A stretch of DNA of 64,000 nt from Alteromonadaceae bacterium (GTDB lineage Bacteria > Pseudomonadota > Gammaproteobacteria > Enterobacterales > Alteromonadaceae), in NCBI GenBank assembly GCA_013373625.1, contig JABXHM010000028.1:1-64000 (forward strand), written 5' to 3'. The translations under genes were made by a program, and so were the position numbers. The notes beneath the pieces are model-generated. The model was not told the origin of the DNA and did not search any database. It was given only the letters and a program-made list of their open reading frames with translations. How positions within the stretch are numbered: the stretch's first letter is position 1; each line of letters starts with the position of its first letter. Shown here piece by piece: positions 1 through 7,574 of the stretch.

Positions 1-1190
1 CCAGAAAGTTGGTTCAGTACTCTATCTGCGAGTCCAACCAATAGTCTCGACAATAGCCTTTTGTCGATGTTGCAGGTTTCAGCAAAGTCAGCCAGTTGAT
101 AGGCATGGATGTCCTTTGGCTCAAATTCATCCCCCATTGCCATTGCTAACACATGCTTAAATTGTGGGAACAGGGCGATATTCACCAAATCATAAGCAGG
201 CGTAAATCGCGCATTATGTTTATCGAAATACAACGAGATATTTTTGCCATGACTGTCGTAATTGCTGATCATTAGATTGAATAATTGCCACTGGATCAGC
301 CATTGTGTGCTTTCAACGGGTGAAGACATGCCCTGACAAAATGCAAACAGTTTCTCTAAACTGGCCCCATCCCGAATGTGCTGAACATCCCGCCCATCAC
401 CAAGGTTGCGTTCGTATTTGTGATCTCTTGATAAGTTGAGGGCTTGGCAACCGTCTATCACGTGACGCCTCAACACTTTATTTTTGTCACTCATATATTT
501 GCGGTCAAATCGTTTGACGATAAGTGCCGGATGAGGGCCAAAACGTCTAAACGTCACGTCGGCAGTAGGTAAGCCAATCGCACTGGAAAGCTTCATACAG
601 AAGAACTCGTTCACTACGAGGTTGGCGCAGTTTTTCTTTTCAAATTTCAGGATATGGGTGGAACACAAAGAACCGTCGCCAAATCCAATTTGCCCGGCTG
701 CATCAATAAAAACATTCAGCTTGTCTTGCACACCGGCTACGCTGAGCCGTGGCTTGTCATCCCATGTCAGCAGACCAAACTCTTCCTTATTATCGAGCCT
801 TTCAATGAGTTCTGCATCTTCAAGCGCCCTAAAGACGGGTTGTGGCCCTTCTACCTGACTTTCTTGTGCTGGTTTAAAAGTCACCGCTCCGGCTAAATCG
901 TTACCAATAGCACGTACTTGTGAATATACGTTTTTTTCTGAAACCCCCAGATTTTCAGCCAGTAGTCTGCGTGCTTCTCCCTCTGGTAAAGCGTTATCAA
1001 GGTAGTTGTAGGCAACCTCTGGCGTATGTCGGTTGTTGAGTGACAAATGTGGCGAAATGGCAAAACCGTTTTGCTGCCATTGTGGTGAATAGCTTAGTTT
1101 TAACAGGTTTGTGGTGCTATCCAGAGTCAATGTGCCGATAACGTCATCACCGTAACTTACATTCAGTTGGTATGCATGGGTGTTCGCCAT
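1..1190 (-). CDS. hipA: HipA-family serine/threonine kinase toxin (partial, runs off left edge)
   Basis: HipA kinases phosphorylate a translation target (glutamyl-tRNA synthetase in E. coli) and are held in check by HipB. I translated 396 codons from the ATG at 1190; the C-terminus lies outside the window. Residues 1-100 fit the N-terminal subdomain. S150 followed by VAGVQDK matches the autophosphorylation serine and P-loop-like segment. VKRFDR (225-230) holds the likely ATP lysine. NYDSHGKN (310-317) is the catalytic loop with D312 and N317, and AYDLVN (332-337) holds the metal-binding D334. All key residues are intact, so an active kinase is expected. The start is only 3 nt after the hipB stop, as in classical hipBA operons. 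Target specificity cannot be read from the sequence. Confidence 0.93.
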   Translation of the reverse strand, partial: MANTHAYQLNVSYGDDVIGTLTLDSTTNLLKLSYSPQWQQNGFAISPHLSLNNRHTPEVAYNYLDNALPEGEARRLLAENLGVSEKNVYSQVRAIGNDLAGAVTFKPAQESQVEGPQPVFRALEDAELIERLDNKEEFGLLTWDDKPRLSVAGVQDKLNVFIDAAGQIGFGDGSLCSTHILKFEKKNCANLVVNEFFCMKLSSAIGLPTADVTFRRFGPHPALIVKRFDRKYMSDKNKVLRRHVIDGCQALNLSRDHKYERNLGDGRDVQHIRDGASLEKLFAFCQGMSSPVESTQWLIQWQLFNLMISNYDSHGKNISLYFDKHNARFTPAYDLVNIALFPQFKHVLAMAMGDEFEPKDIHAYQLADFAETCNIDKRLLSRLLVGLADRVLNQLS

Positions 1191-1193
1191 TGG

Positions 1194-1475
1194 TTAAATC
1201 CATTCCTCGTCTGATGAAGAGTTCGCTGTTAGCGCTTTCGCTGTCAGCTTGATACCCAACCCATTCAGAACAGAGAAAACCGCAGCTAAGGTACAATTCG
1301 CATTACCGTTTTCAATACGTGACAAGGTGTTAATGCCAATCCCGCATAGCGCTGCGCAGTCGGCTAGTTTAATACCGAGTTCTGTGCGCTTGGCTTTGAT
1401 CAGTTGTCCAAGTATCTCTGCGCTATCGATAAAGTCGGTACTTGGCATGTCTGAAGCGGTTACTTTCTTGGCCAT
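1194..1475 (-). CDS. hipB: HipB-like XRE-family antitoxin
   Basis: A 93-residue DNA-binding antitoxin. Residues about 20-78 form an XRE helix-turn-helix domain: ILGQLIKAKRTELGIKLADC, then the recognition-helix segment GIGINTLSRIENG. It is followed by a short acidic tail (SSSDEEW). By family knowledge it binds palindromic operators as a dimer and neutralises HipA, repressing its own operon. Three TCACY-N6-GGTGA palindromes lie upstream and two flank the promoter, which fits autoregulation. It is the first gene of hipBA; hipA follows after 3 nt. Confidence 0.92.
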   Translation of the reverse strand: MAKKVTASDMPSTDFIDSAEILGQLIKAKRTELGIKLADCAALCGIGINTLSRIENGNANCTLAAVFSVLNGLGIKLTAKALTANSSSDEEWI

Positions 1476-1499
1476 GGGGTTAAGATTACTGTGTATTGT

Positions 1500-1515
1500 T
1501 CACCATAACTGGTGA
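1500..1515. promoter_or_regulatory. hipBA operator O1
   Basis: Perfect inverted repeat TCACC-N6-GGTGA, 25 bp upstream of the hipB start. It overlaps the downstream end of the -10 element, where a bound repressor would block RNA polymerase. The spacer is 6 bp, as in O2 and O3. That HipB binds here is inferred. Confidence 0.8.
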
Positions 1516-1542
1516 TTATAGAGTGGTTAGTAAAAATTTCAA
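1515..1542 (-). promoter_or_regulatory. hipBA promoter
   Basis: On the minus strand, TTGAAA (1542-1537) and a consensus TATAAT (1520-1515) are separated by 16 bp, about 40 bp upstream of the hipB start. Operators O1 and O2 lie directly on either side, which is what an autorepressed promoter should look like. Confidence 0.75.
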
Positions 1543-1548
1543 ATATAA

Positions 1549-1564
1549 TCACCAGTAGTGGTGA
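1549..1564. promoter_or_regulatory. hipBA operator O2
   Basis: Perfect TCACC-N6-GGTGA inverted repeat just upstream of the -35 hexamer. Its centre is 49 bp from the centre of O1. Confidence 0.78.
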
Positions 1565-1598
1565 ACTTATATGTGTTGTTATGTAAAAGTTATTATAT

Positions 1599-1614
1599 TC
1601 ACTGATAACGGTGA
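1599..1614. promoter_or_regulatory. Candidate hipBA operator O3
   Basis: TCACT-N6-GGTGA, one mismatch from O1 and O2 and with the same spacer. Its centre is 50 bp from the centre of O2, between hipB and the end of yicC. The regular spacing suggests cooperative binding or looping by HipB. Confidence 0.65.
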
Positions 1615-1634
1615 TTTATTGATGAGGTAATAAT

Positions 1635-1657
1635 AAAAAGCCGCTAAATTAAGCGGC
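1635..1657 (-). terminator. Rho-independent terminator of yicC
   Basis: On the minus strand the arms GCCGCT and AGCGGC form a 6-bp GC-rich stem with a 6-nt loop, followed by TTTTT. It lies about 30 bp after the yicC stop. Confidence 0.75.
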
Positions 1658-1687
1658 CAGGATAAAACTATTGAAATAAGTGAACTG

Positions 1688-2551
1688 TTATTCAATATTC
1701 TGAATTTGCTCGCGCATTTGCTCAATAAGCACTTTAAGCTCTACAGCTGACTGGGTAATGTCGGTGTTGATGGATTTTGAACCCAGCGTGTTCGACTCGC
1801 GGTTAAATTCCTGCATCATAAAATCAAGTCTTCGGCCGCAGGCTCCCCCCTTTTTGAGGATTTTGCGGGTCTCGCCAACATGAGAGTGGAGGCGATCGAG
1901 TTCTTCGGCTACATCGACTTTTTGCGCCAGGAGTATCATTTCCTGCTCCACGCGCGCCGCATCGAGTTCAATTTTAGCTTCTTCAAAACGGGTTTGCAGA
2001 CGCTCACGTTGCCACTGCAGAATTTCGGGCATACGTTCCGCGACTTTGTTGGCTTCGGCTTCAATAGCGTCGAGGCGTTGCTCAATGAGGGCTTTAAGGT
2101 TGTCCCCTTCGGCAGCGCGAGCGGCGATAAAATCGTTCATGGCCTGATCCATACCGGCCAGTAAGTCGGCCTGAATGGTATCGGTGTCGGCTTCTTCGGC
2201 AGCAATAACGCCCGGCCAACGTAATACATCGAGTGGGTTAACCCCGGTTGATTGCCCGTGTGACTGCACCCAATCGGCGGCATGAAGCACTTGCTTGGCC
2301 AGCTCTTCGTTCAGGTTTAATTTAGTCACGGCAGCGTCGTTCGCGGTAAACCGCAGGGCACATTCTACTTTACCGCGCTGCAGGCGCTTGCGGAAGCGGT
2401 CGCGCAGTACCGGCTCTAAGCCGCGAAACTGCTCTGGCAGGCGAAAGTAAGTTTCGAGATATCGCTGGTTAACAGAGCGAACTTCCCAAACTGCTGTTCC
2501 CCATTCTTTTTTGACTTCGCTGCGTGCGAAAGCCGTCATGCTATAAATCAT
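1688..2551 (-). CDS. yicC: YicC/YloC family endoribonuclease
   Basis: A cytoplasmic protein of 287 residues from the ATG at 2551, which gives the family's usual opening MIYSMTAFAR. An in-frame GTG at 2590 adds 13 atypical residues and is less likely. The C-terminal DUF1732-type block RRLDFMMQEFNRESNTLGSK is intact; the middle is helical and Glu/Gln-rich. YicC proteins cleave small RNAs and influence RNA turnover. The gene is divergent from rph, the same arrangement as yicC/rph-pyrE in E. coli, which supports orthology. A terminator follows the gene. Confidence 0.93.
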   Translation of the reverse strand: MIYSMTAFARSEVKKEWGTAVWEVRSVNQRYLETYFRLPEQFRGLEPVLRDRFRKRLQRGKVECALRFTANDAAVTKLNLNEELAKQVLHAADWVQSHGQSTGVNPLDVLRWPGVIAAEEADTDTIQADLLAGMDQAMNDFIAARAAEGDNLKALIEQRLDAIEAEANKVAERMPEILQWQRERLQTRFEEAKIELDAARVEQEMILLAQKVDVAEELDRLHSHVGETRKILKKGGACGRRLDFMMQEFNRESNTLGSKSINTDITQSAVELKVLIEQMREQIQNIE

Positions 2552-2708
2552 TGTTGTACCCATCAGGCGTAGTGCTGTCTTTACTGACACTTATCATACT
2601 ACATTCAGTCTGCTAACCCTATGCCTTTGCATCAGGTCGTCAGGCGTACTCCGCACAGTCGGACAATAGGTTTAAAACGCAGCAAATGTGGTACCGCGAT
2701 ATTCGTCG

Positions 2709-2738
2709 TTCAACTTATGGGATTAATTACGGTATACT
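2709..2738 (+). promoter_or_regulatory. Candidate rph-pyrE-tusA promoter
   Basis: TTCAAC (2709-2714) and TATACT (2733-2738) are 18 bp apart, about 50 bp upstream of the rph start. The -10 is good and the -35 is weak. Confidence 0.4.
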
Positions 2739-2789
2739 ATCGCGGTTAATTTATCCGAATACCGATAAACCCAATTTCAGGAGAACACC

Positions 2790-3503
2790 ATGCGCCCAAG
2801 TGGCCGAACTGCCAGCCAAATCCGTCCAGTCACCATTACCCGTAACTACACTTGTCATGCAGAGGGTTCTGTACTGGTTGAGTTTGGAAACACCAAAGTG
2901 CTGTGTAATGCCTCTGTTGAAGAAGGTGTACCACGCTTTATGAAAGGTCAGGGTAAAGGGTGGATTACTGCCGAATACAGCATGTTGCCGCGTGCAACTC
3001 ATACCCGCTCGCAGCGCGAAGCCGCGCGCGGTAAGCAAGGCGGTCGTACGCTGGAAATTCAGCGTTTAATTGCGCGTTCGTTGCGCGCAGCGGTTGACCT
3101 TAAATTATTAGGTGAAAACACCATTACCTTTGATTGTGATGTTATTCAGGCGGATGGTGGTACCCGTACGGCATCGATTACCGGGGCATGTGTGGCGCTG
3201 GTAGATGCGCTAACGTATATGCGCAGTAAAGGTATCATCAAAGCAAACCCGCTTAAGCACATGATTGCGGCGTTGTCTGTGGGTATTTATGAAGGCCTGC
3301 CTATTGCCGATCTGGAATACACCGAAGACTCAGTTGCCGAAACCGACATGAACGTAGTCATGACCGAAACCGGTAAACTCATTGAGGTACAGGGCACGGC
3401 CGAAGGCGAACCTTTCTCGTTTGAAGAGTTACAAGAGCTGCTGGAAATTGCCAAGCACGGTCTGCGTGAACTGTTCGATATTCAAAAAGCAGCATTGGCT
3501 TAA
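2790..3503 (+). CDS. rph: Ribonuclease PH
   Basis: A 237-residue 3'-to-5' phosphorolytic exoribonuclease that trims tRNA 3' ends, active as a hexamer. It opens with the typical MRPSGR. Residues about 64-90 carry the Arg-rich phosphate-binding stretch ([19 protein letters not shown]), and [19 protein letters not shown] is the conserved active-site segment. An AGGAG ribosome binding site precedes the ATG. It is full length, unlike the frameshifted rph of E. coli K-12. pyrE follows after 14 bp in the same unit. Confidence 0.97.
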   Translation: MRPSGRTASQIRPVTITRNYTCHAEGSVLVEFGNTKVLCNASVEEGVPRFMKGQGKGWITAEYSMLPRATHTRSQREAARGKQGGRTLEIQRLIARSLRAAVDLKLLGENTITFDCDVIQADGGTRTASITGACVALVDALTYMRSKGIIKANPLKHMIAALSVGIYEGLPIADLEYTEDSVAETDMNVVMTETGKLIEVQGTAEGEPFSFEELQELLEIAKHGLRELFDIQKAALA

Positions 3504-3517
3504 TTTCCGGAGACGAC

Positions 3518-4159
3518 ATGAAAGCATTCCAACAAGCATTTATTGAGTTCGCGATTGCCCGTGGCGTTTTAAAATTTGGCGAGTTCACCCTTAAATCAGG
3601 CCGTACCAGCCCGTATTTTTTTAATGCTGGCTTATTTAACCGTGGCGGCGATTTAGCCAGGTTGGGTAGGTACTATGCCGATGCATTAACCGACGCAGGC
3701 ATCGACTTTGATGTACTGTTTGGCCCGGCTTACAAAGGTATACCTATTGCTACAACCACTGCGGTGGCCTTGGCCGATCACCACAATACAGACGTGCCTT
3801 ATTGCTTTAACCGCAAAGAGGCAAAAGACCATGGTGAAGGTGGTAATCTGGTTGGGAGTCCGTTAAGTGGCAAGGTTATGCTGGTGGATGACGTGATCAC
3901 CGCGGGTACCGCAATTCGTGAATCCATGAGTTTGATTGAGGCCAACCAGGCGTCATTAGCGGGTGTATTGATTGCGCTCGATCGTCAGGAGCGAGGTACT
4001 GGCGAGCTTTCGGCAATTCAGGAAGTAGAGCGCGACTACAATACACAGGTGGTGTCTATTGTAACGCTGAATGATGTGGTCACCTACCTGCGCTCAGCCG
4101 GTGGTTATGACGACGCGATTGCCGCAATTGAGCAATACCGAAAAAGTTATGGCATCTGA
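3518..4159 (+). CDS. pyrE: Orotate phosphoribosyltransferase
   Basis: Makes orotidine 5'-phosphate from orotate and PRPP in pyrimidine synthesis. It has 213 residues, the usual length. The PRPP-binding loop [16 protein letters not shown] sits at about 120-135, and FKLRT-type substrate contacts ([13 protein letters not shown]) lie at 24-36. A GGAGA ribosome binding site precedes the ATG. It is co-transcribed with rph, and its 3' end overlaps tusA by 11 nt. Confidence 0.97.
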   Translation: MKAFQQAFIEFAIARGVLKFGEFTLKSGRTSPYFFNAGLFNRGGDLARLGRYYADALTDAGIDFDVLFGPAYKGIPIATTTAVALADHHNTDVPYCFNRKEAKDHGEGGNLVGSPLSGKVMLVDDVITAGTAIRESMSLIEANQASLAGVLIALDRQERGTGELSAIQEVERDYNTQVVSIVTLNDVVTYLRSAGGYDDAIAAIEQYRKSYGI

Positions 4160-4406
4160 TCCAACCATTAACTGGGACAGCGCTGATCAGCAGCTCGATG
4201 CATTAGGTTTGCGCTGCCCGGAACCGGTGATGATGGTGCGCCTGCAAATGCGCAAGCTTGAAGACGGTCAAACGCTGTGTATAACTGCTGACGATCCGGC
4301 AACGGTGCGGGATATCCCGAGCTTTTGCCGGTTTATGCAGCATACCCTCGTGGCGGCTGACACCGAATCCCTACCCTATCGTTATTTGCTTAAGAAAGGG
4401 CTGTAA
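4149..4406 (+). CDS. tusA: TusA-family sulfurtransferase
   Basis: A small sulfur carrier of 85 residues. The CPxP signature [15 protein letters not shown] gives the persulfide cysteine C23, followed by the typical [13 protein letters not shown] and a helix with a late hydrophobic strand. TusA-type proteins pass sulfur toward 2-thiouridine formation in tRNA or other acceptors. The ATG at 4149 lies inside the end of pyrE, so translation is probably coupled. Which TusA role it has (tRNA thiolation or general sulfur trafficking) cannot be told here, as no tusBCD or tusE is nearby. Confidence 0.88.
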   Translation: MASDPTINWDSADQQLDALGLRCPEPVMMVRLQMRKLEDGQTLCITADDPATVRDIPSFCRFMQHTLVAADTESLPYRYLLKKGL

Positions 4407-4418
4407 CCCACCGGTTGC

Positions 4419-4589
4419 TTAGCCGTTTGTAAGGGCCTGCAGGAGTAATTGCTGCAGGCATTGCTTGTGCGCCAGTGACGTGCCATGAATATCGCAAAGA
4501 TGAATTTGCTGGCCTTGTAACAACTGTTTGAGCACACTTACCCGCACATTTACGCTGACAAATTCAGGTTGTGGAGACTCTCTTTTCAT
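4419..4589 (-). CDS. Small protein of unknown function (56 aa), second gene of a Fur-box operon
   Basis: Translates as MKRESPQPEFVSVNVRVSVL followed by a helical, Leu/Gln-rich tail ending LLLQALTNG. A strong GGGGAG ribosome binding site lies 9 nt upstream, and the start is 18 nt after the stop of the 149-residue gene, so the two form one operon. It carries AHKQC, which also occurs in the larger partner. No signal peptide or membrane segment. I do not recognise the family. A haem- or iron-related role is suggested only by the upstream Fur box and the His/Cys pair. Confidence 0.7.
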   Translation of the reverse strand: MKRESPQPEFVSVNVRVSVLKQLLQGQQIHLCDIHGTSLAHKQCLQQLLLQALTNG

Positions 4590-4607
4590 AACCGAAATCT
4601 CCCCGGG

Positions 4608-5057
4608 CTAATGCATTAGCGCTGATTGCTGCAATACACTGTCGCAGTGCAGCCATTCTTTAAGCTGACTAATGGTATTGAGTAATTTGGGCTCTGAAGC
4701 ATAAAGTGGTAGCAGTGCGGAAAGTTGCTGTTGTGTATCAGCAAGCACTTGGTGGTGTTCGGCACCGGCCTGCGCGGGTTGTTGCTCGCAGCATTGCTTG
4801 TGCGCCATCGCTGCGGCGGCAAACACCACTAAGTCCTGATAGTGCTCAGCACAGTGATTGTCGGGGCGGCGTAACGAAAACAATATCGACTGGGCGACTT
4901 CCCATACCAGCCTGTAAAGAGTAGTGGCTTGCATAATGTCGCCCTGACGCCTGAGTGCCAGCGCCTGGGTTTTAAGGGCCTGGCGCTTTATTCTGGCTTG
5001 TTCAGGATGAAGTTGCAGCCATTTTCGGTAAACCGGGCAAAGAACGGATGAGTGCAT
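4608..5057 (-). CDS. Hypothetical protein (149 aa), first gene of a Fur-box operon
   Basis: An all-helical, Gln/Leu/Ala-rich cytoplasmic protein with several Cys and His residues (C7 near the start, AEHYQ, AHKQCCEQQ, LHCDS). The ATG at 5057 has an AAGGAG ribosome binding site 8 nt upstream. No family is recognised with confidence; the helical spacing resembles TPR-like repeats but no motif is clear. A near-consensus Fur box lies 50-65 bp upstream, so iron repression is likely. The AHKQC stretch recurs in the 56-residue partner downstream. Confidence 0.75.
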   Translation of the reverse strand: MHSSVLCPVYRKWLQLHPEQARIKRQALKTQALALRRQGDIMQATTLYRLVWEVAQSILFSLRRPDNHCAEHYQDLVVFAAAAMAHKQCCEQQPAQAGAEHHQVLADTQQQLSALLPLYASEPKLLNTISQLKEWLHCDSVLQQSALMH

Positions 5058-5103
5058 ACTGTTATTCTCCTTGCATAGAGTCGATGTACAATACTAAACT
5101 AAT

Positions 5104-5122
5104 GCAAATGAGAATTATTATC
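5104..5122. promoter_or_regulatory. Fur box
   Basis: The core GAGAAT-T-ATTATC (5110-5122) differs from the 6-1-6 Fur pattern GATAAT-A-ATTATC at one arm position. The full 19 bp match the classical consensus at 15 positions. It lies about 50 bp upstream of the 149-residue gene and overlaps a possible minus-strand -35 (TTGATA, 5126-5121). Confidence 0.78.
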
Positions 5123-5158
5123 AATAATGTTTGGTGTTTTTTTGTGCCGCTGTGCCAG

Positions 5159-5734
5159 TTAGCTCAGCGCCCACCATAAGCCCGCCACAACAATGGTTAT
5201 ACCAACGATGGCTTTCGTTTTATATTTTTTAATAAAGTGTTCAGCCTGATTACCCACAATTTTCACTAACAATGCCAGGCCAAAGTAGCGCAACGAACGG
5301 GCAATAACAGTGGCAAGTAAGAACAACCAGATTGAATATTTGGTAGCGCCAGCTGCCAGCATAGCAATTTGAAACGGCACCGGTACAATGCCCAGCGACA
5401 ATACAAACCAAAAACCCTGGCTATCCATTTTTTGTTGAACGGTTTCAAATTGTTTTTCAGAACCAAACCACTGAATAAGATCCTGGCCAATGGCATCAAA
5501 TAAAAAATAACCAACAGCATAGCCACACAGGGCGCCAATAATACAACCAACAGTTGCCATCAATGCCAGCAGCCAGAGCTTGTCACGCTTAGCTTGCATC
5601 AGTGGTACGAGTACCGCTTCGAGCGGGATCGGCACAAGTGTCGATTCTAAAAAAGAGGCAATAGTGAGGGCGCGAAGCATATGCTTCGACTCAATCATTG
5701 CCTTGGTTTTGCGCTTTAAGGTGTCTTGTACCAA
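5159..5734 (-). CDS. YqaA/DedA-family inner-membrane protein
   Basis: A 191-residue protein with about four to five hydrophobic segments. The family signature FLESTLVPIPLEAVLVPLM lies near residues 28-46, and SLGIVPVPFQIAMLAAGA is the second re-entrant-like motif. DedA-superfamily proteins are linked to membrane lipid translocation and envelope homeostasis; the substrate of this subfamily is not established. The start is a TTG giving a basic N-terminus (LKRKTKAMIESKHM) that fits homologues I know; the alternative is ATG at 5698. It begins 11 nt after the amidohydrolase stop, so the two probably form an operon. Confidence 0.85.
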   Translation of the reverse strand: MVQDTLKRKTKAMIESKHMLRALTIASFLESTLVPIPLEAVLVPLMQAKRDKLWLLALMATVGCIIGALCGYAVGYFLFDAIGQDLIQWFGSEKQFETVQQKMDSQGFWFVLSLGIVPVPFQIAMLAAGATKYSIWLFLLATVIARSLRYFGLALLVKIVGNQAEHFIKKYKTKAIVGITIVVAGLWWALS

Positions 5735-5745
5735 GTGTTGTTACT

Positions 5746-7035
5746 CTATTGTTTGTAAATTTTTCCGCCTTTCATTACAAACTGCACGTTTTCTAAAACA
5801 GCGATATCGTTTAGCGGATTGCCTTTTACAGCAATGATATCGGCGAGTTTGCCAGCTTCCAGGCTACCTAGCTGCTCATTAATGCCAATCATAGTGGCGG
5901 CATCAATGGTTGCAGACTGAATAGCTTTTGCAGGTGGCATGCCAGCTTCAACCATCAGCGCAAATTCCTGACCATTATCGCCATGGGCCGATACCCCGCT
6001 GTCGGTACCAAATGCAATGTTAACGCTGGCCTTATAGGCTTTACCAAAAGTCGCCTGAATAAGCGGGCCAATAGCCGCTGCCTTAGGGCGCACTATCTCG
6101 GGAAAATACCCATCGATTTTTGCTTTCTCGGCAACAAAATTCCCCGCCAGGATGGTAGGCACATAATAGGTGCCATATTCTTTCATGAGATCCATGACTT
6201 CTGCATCCATATAGGTGCCATGCTCTATTGAGGTAACGCCTGCTTTAATAGCGCGAATCATGCCTTCTTTACCGTGTGCATGCACCGCCACCGTCATGCC
6301 GTAATCTTTCGCTGTCGCGACTATCGCTTCAAGCTCGTCAGTCATAAACTGCGGGTTCTGGCCACTTTTAGCTACACTTAATACCCCCCCCGTGGCGGTA
6401 ATTTTGATCACATCTGCACCATCTTTATAGCGCTGACGCACCGCCGCGCGGGCTTCTGCAACGCCATTTACCACGCCTTCTTCGGGCCCAACATGGGGGC
6501 GGATAAGTTTAGCCATGCCGTTACTGGGGTCGGCATGACCTCCGGTAGTTGCAATGGATTTTGCTGCGGTGTAGATACGCGGGCCGGTGGCAATTTCTTT
6601 GCTTATTGCGTTGCGCAATGCCACGGTTTCATTATAGCTGTCACCTAAATTGCGAACGGTGGTAAAGCCTGCCATGAGGGTTTTTTCGGCAAAATCCGCG
6701 GCGGCCAGCGCGTAATCGGCCTCGTTTTGGGTAAACCGCTTCAAATAAGAGGAAGTACCGCTTTGTTGGGAACTGAGGTGTACGTGCATGTCCATCAGGC
6801 CCGGTAGTACTGTCGCATCGGTTAAATCCACCAGCGTATCGTTGCCGGAAAGAGAAATATGACCACGCTCAATCCGCGTAATTTTATCGCCATCGATCAC
6901 AATCGACAGCGGACCAGAAAGCGTGTCATCTTTGCCGGTAAAGGCGTTTCCGGCGTGGATAACCGTGGCCGCACTAAGCATACCGACAGGCAATATTCCA
7001 AGGCATAAAGTCATTGATTTTAAAAAGTTCTTCAT
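5746..7035 (-). CDS. Secreted metal-dependent amidohydrolase (dipeptidase/imidazolonepropionase-like)
   Basis: A 429-residue hydrolase from ATG 7035, which starts a clear signal peptide ([18 protein letters not shown], cleavage near SAA). The upstream in-frame start at 7071 would bury that signal. The metal ligands HVH lie at 84-86 in [10 protein letters not shown] lysine-containing [10 protein letters not shown] strand, [14 protein letters not shown] and FGTDSG (metal Asp) complete the amidohydrolase TIM barrel. Members of this secreted group cleave Xaa-Pro or other dipeptides, or cyclic imides; the substrate cannot be given. A run of eight C lies within the gene at 6384-6391, with the frame intact. 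Confidence 0.88.
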   Translation of the reverse strand: MKNFLKSMTLCLGILPVGMLSAATVIHAGNAFTGKDDTLSGPLSIVIDGDKITRIERGHISLSGNDTLVDLTDATVLPGLMDMHVHLSSQQSGTSSYLKRFTQNEADYALAAADFAEKTLMAGFTTVRNLGDSYNETVALRNAISKEIATGPRIYTAAKSIATTGGHADPSNGMAKLIRPHVGPEEGVVNGVAEARAAVRQRYKDGADVIKITATGGVLSVAKSGQNPQFMTDELEAIVATAKDYGMTVAVHAHGKEGMIRAIKAGVTSIEHGTYMDAEVMDLMKEYGTYYVPTILAGNFVAEKAKIDGYFPEIVRPKAAAIGPLIQATFGKAYKASVNIAFGTDSGVSAHGDNGQEFALMVEAGMPPAKAIQSATIDAATMIGINEQLGSLEAGKLADIIAVKGNPLNDIAVLENVQFVMKGGKIYKQ

Positions 7036-7202
7036 AGTTAATTGCTCTTGTTGTTGTGAACTTAACTCCACTGTATGTTAAGTCTGGGTTAACTACAAAA
7101 TAATTGTCGAAAACCCAAAGTCAGGTTGTTATAAAATCTGTATGTAATACTGTGGGGTTATGCCTGAGAAAGTTTAATGTGTTAAGGAGACATTACGTTT
7201 AT

Positions 7203-7529
7203 ATGGAATATCAATTAAAACGACTTACCCCTCATTCTGTCGCACTCCACTTCGCCCTCGCTGTGGTCGCTGTATCACTCTTTCTGTTATTGTTCACGGC
7301 ACTTTTGGTGTCTTTTACGTCAGGAGGCATTGGCGCACTGGAGAACTCTTCGTTAGGCGTTATATCAATTACCATGCCGTTGGTTTACTTTGTGCTGAGT
7401 TATGTTCTGATGTTTATTGCAGTGCTGATATATAACCTGATCGCTAAAAAAACTGGCGGCATAAAAATCGTTTTACAGAGTGTTGAAGCACCGCCTGCCA
7501 CTTCGCTTAAAACCAATAGCAGTGACTGA
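7203..7529 (+). CDS. Small two-helix membrane protein
   Basis: A 108-residue protein from ATG 7203 (MEYQLKRLTPHSVAL). The frame stays open upstream to 7104, but GGAGA at 7185-7190 and the residue pattern favour 7203, despite a long 12-nt spacing. Two hydrophobic stretches (about residues 16-40 and 56-82) are followed by a basic loop and a Ser/Thr/Asn tail. It resembles DUF3566-like membrane proteins. Function unknown. Confidence 0.6.
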   Translation: MEYQLKRLTPHSVALHFALAVVAVSLFLLLFTALLVSFTSGGIGALENSSLGVISITMPLVYFVLSYVLMFIAVLIYNLIAKKTGGIKIVLQSVEAPPATSLKTNSSD

Positions 7530-7574
7530 CAATACGGTGCTGCAACCAACGAGGTGCTGCGGCATGCTTTATGG

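Noticed and set aside
4435-4459. GCCTGCAG/CTGCAGGC hairpin as terminator of rph-pyrE-tusA
   Set aside because: It lies within the coding region of the 56-residue gene and has no T tract, so it may be only coding sequence.
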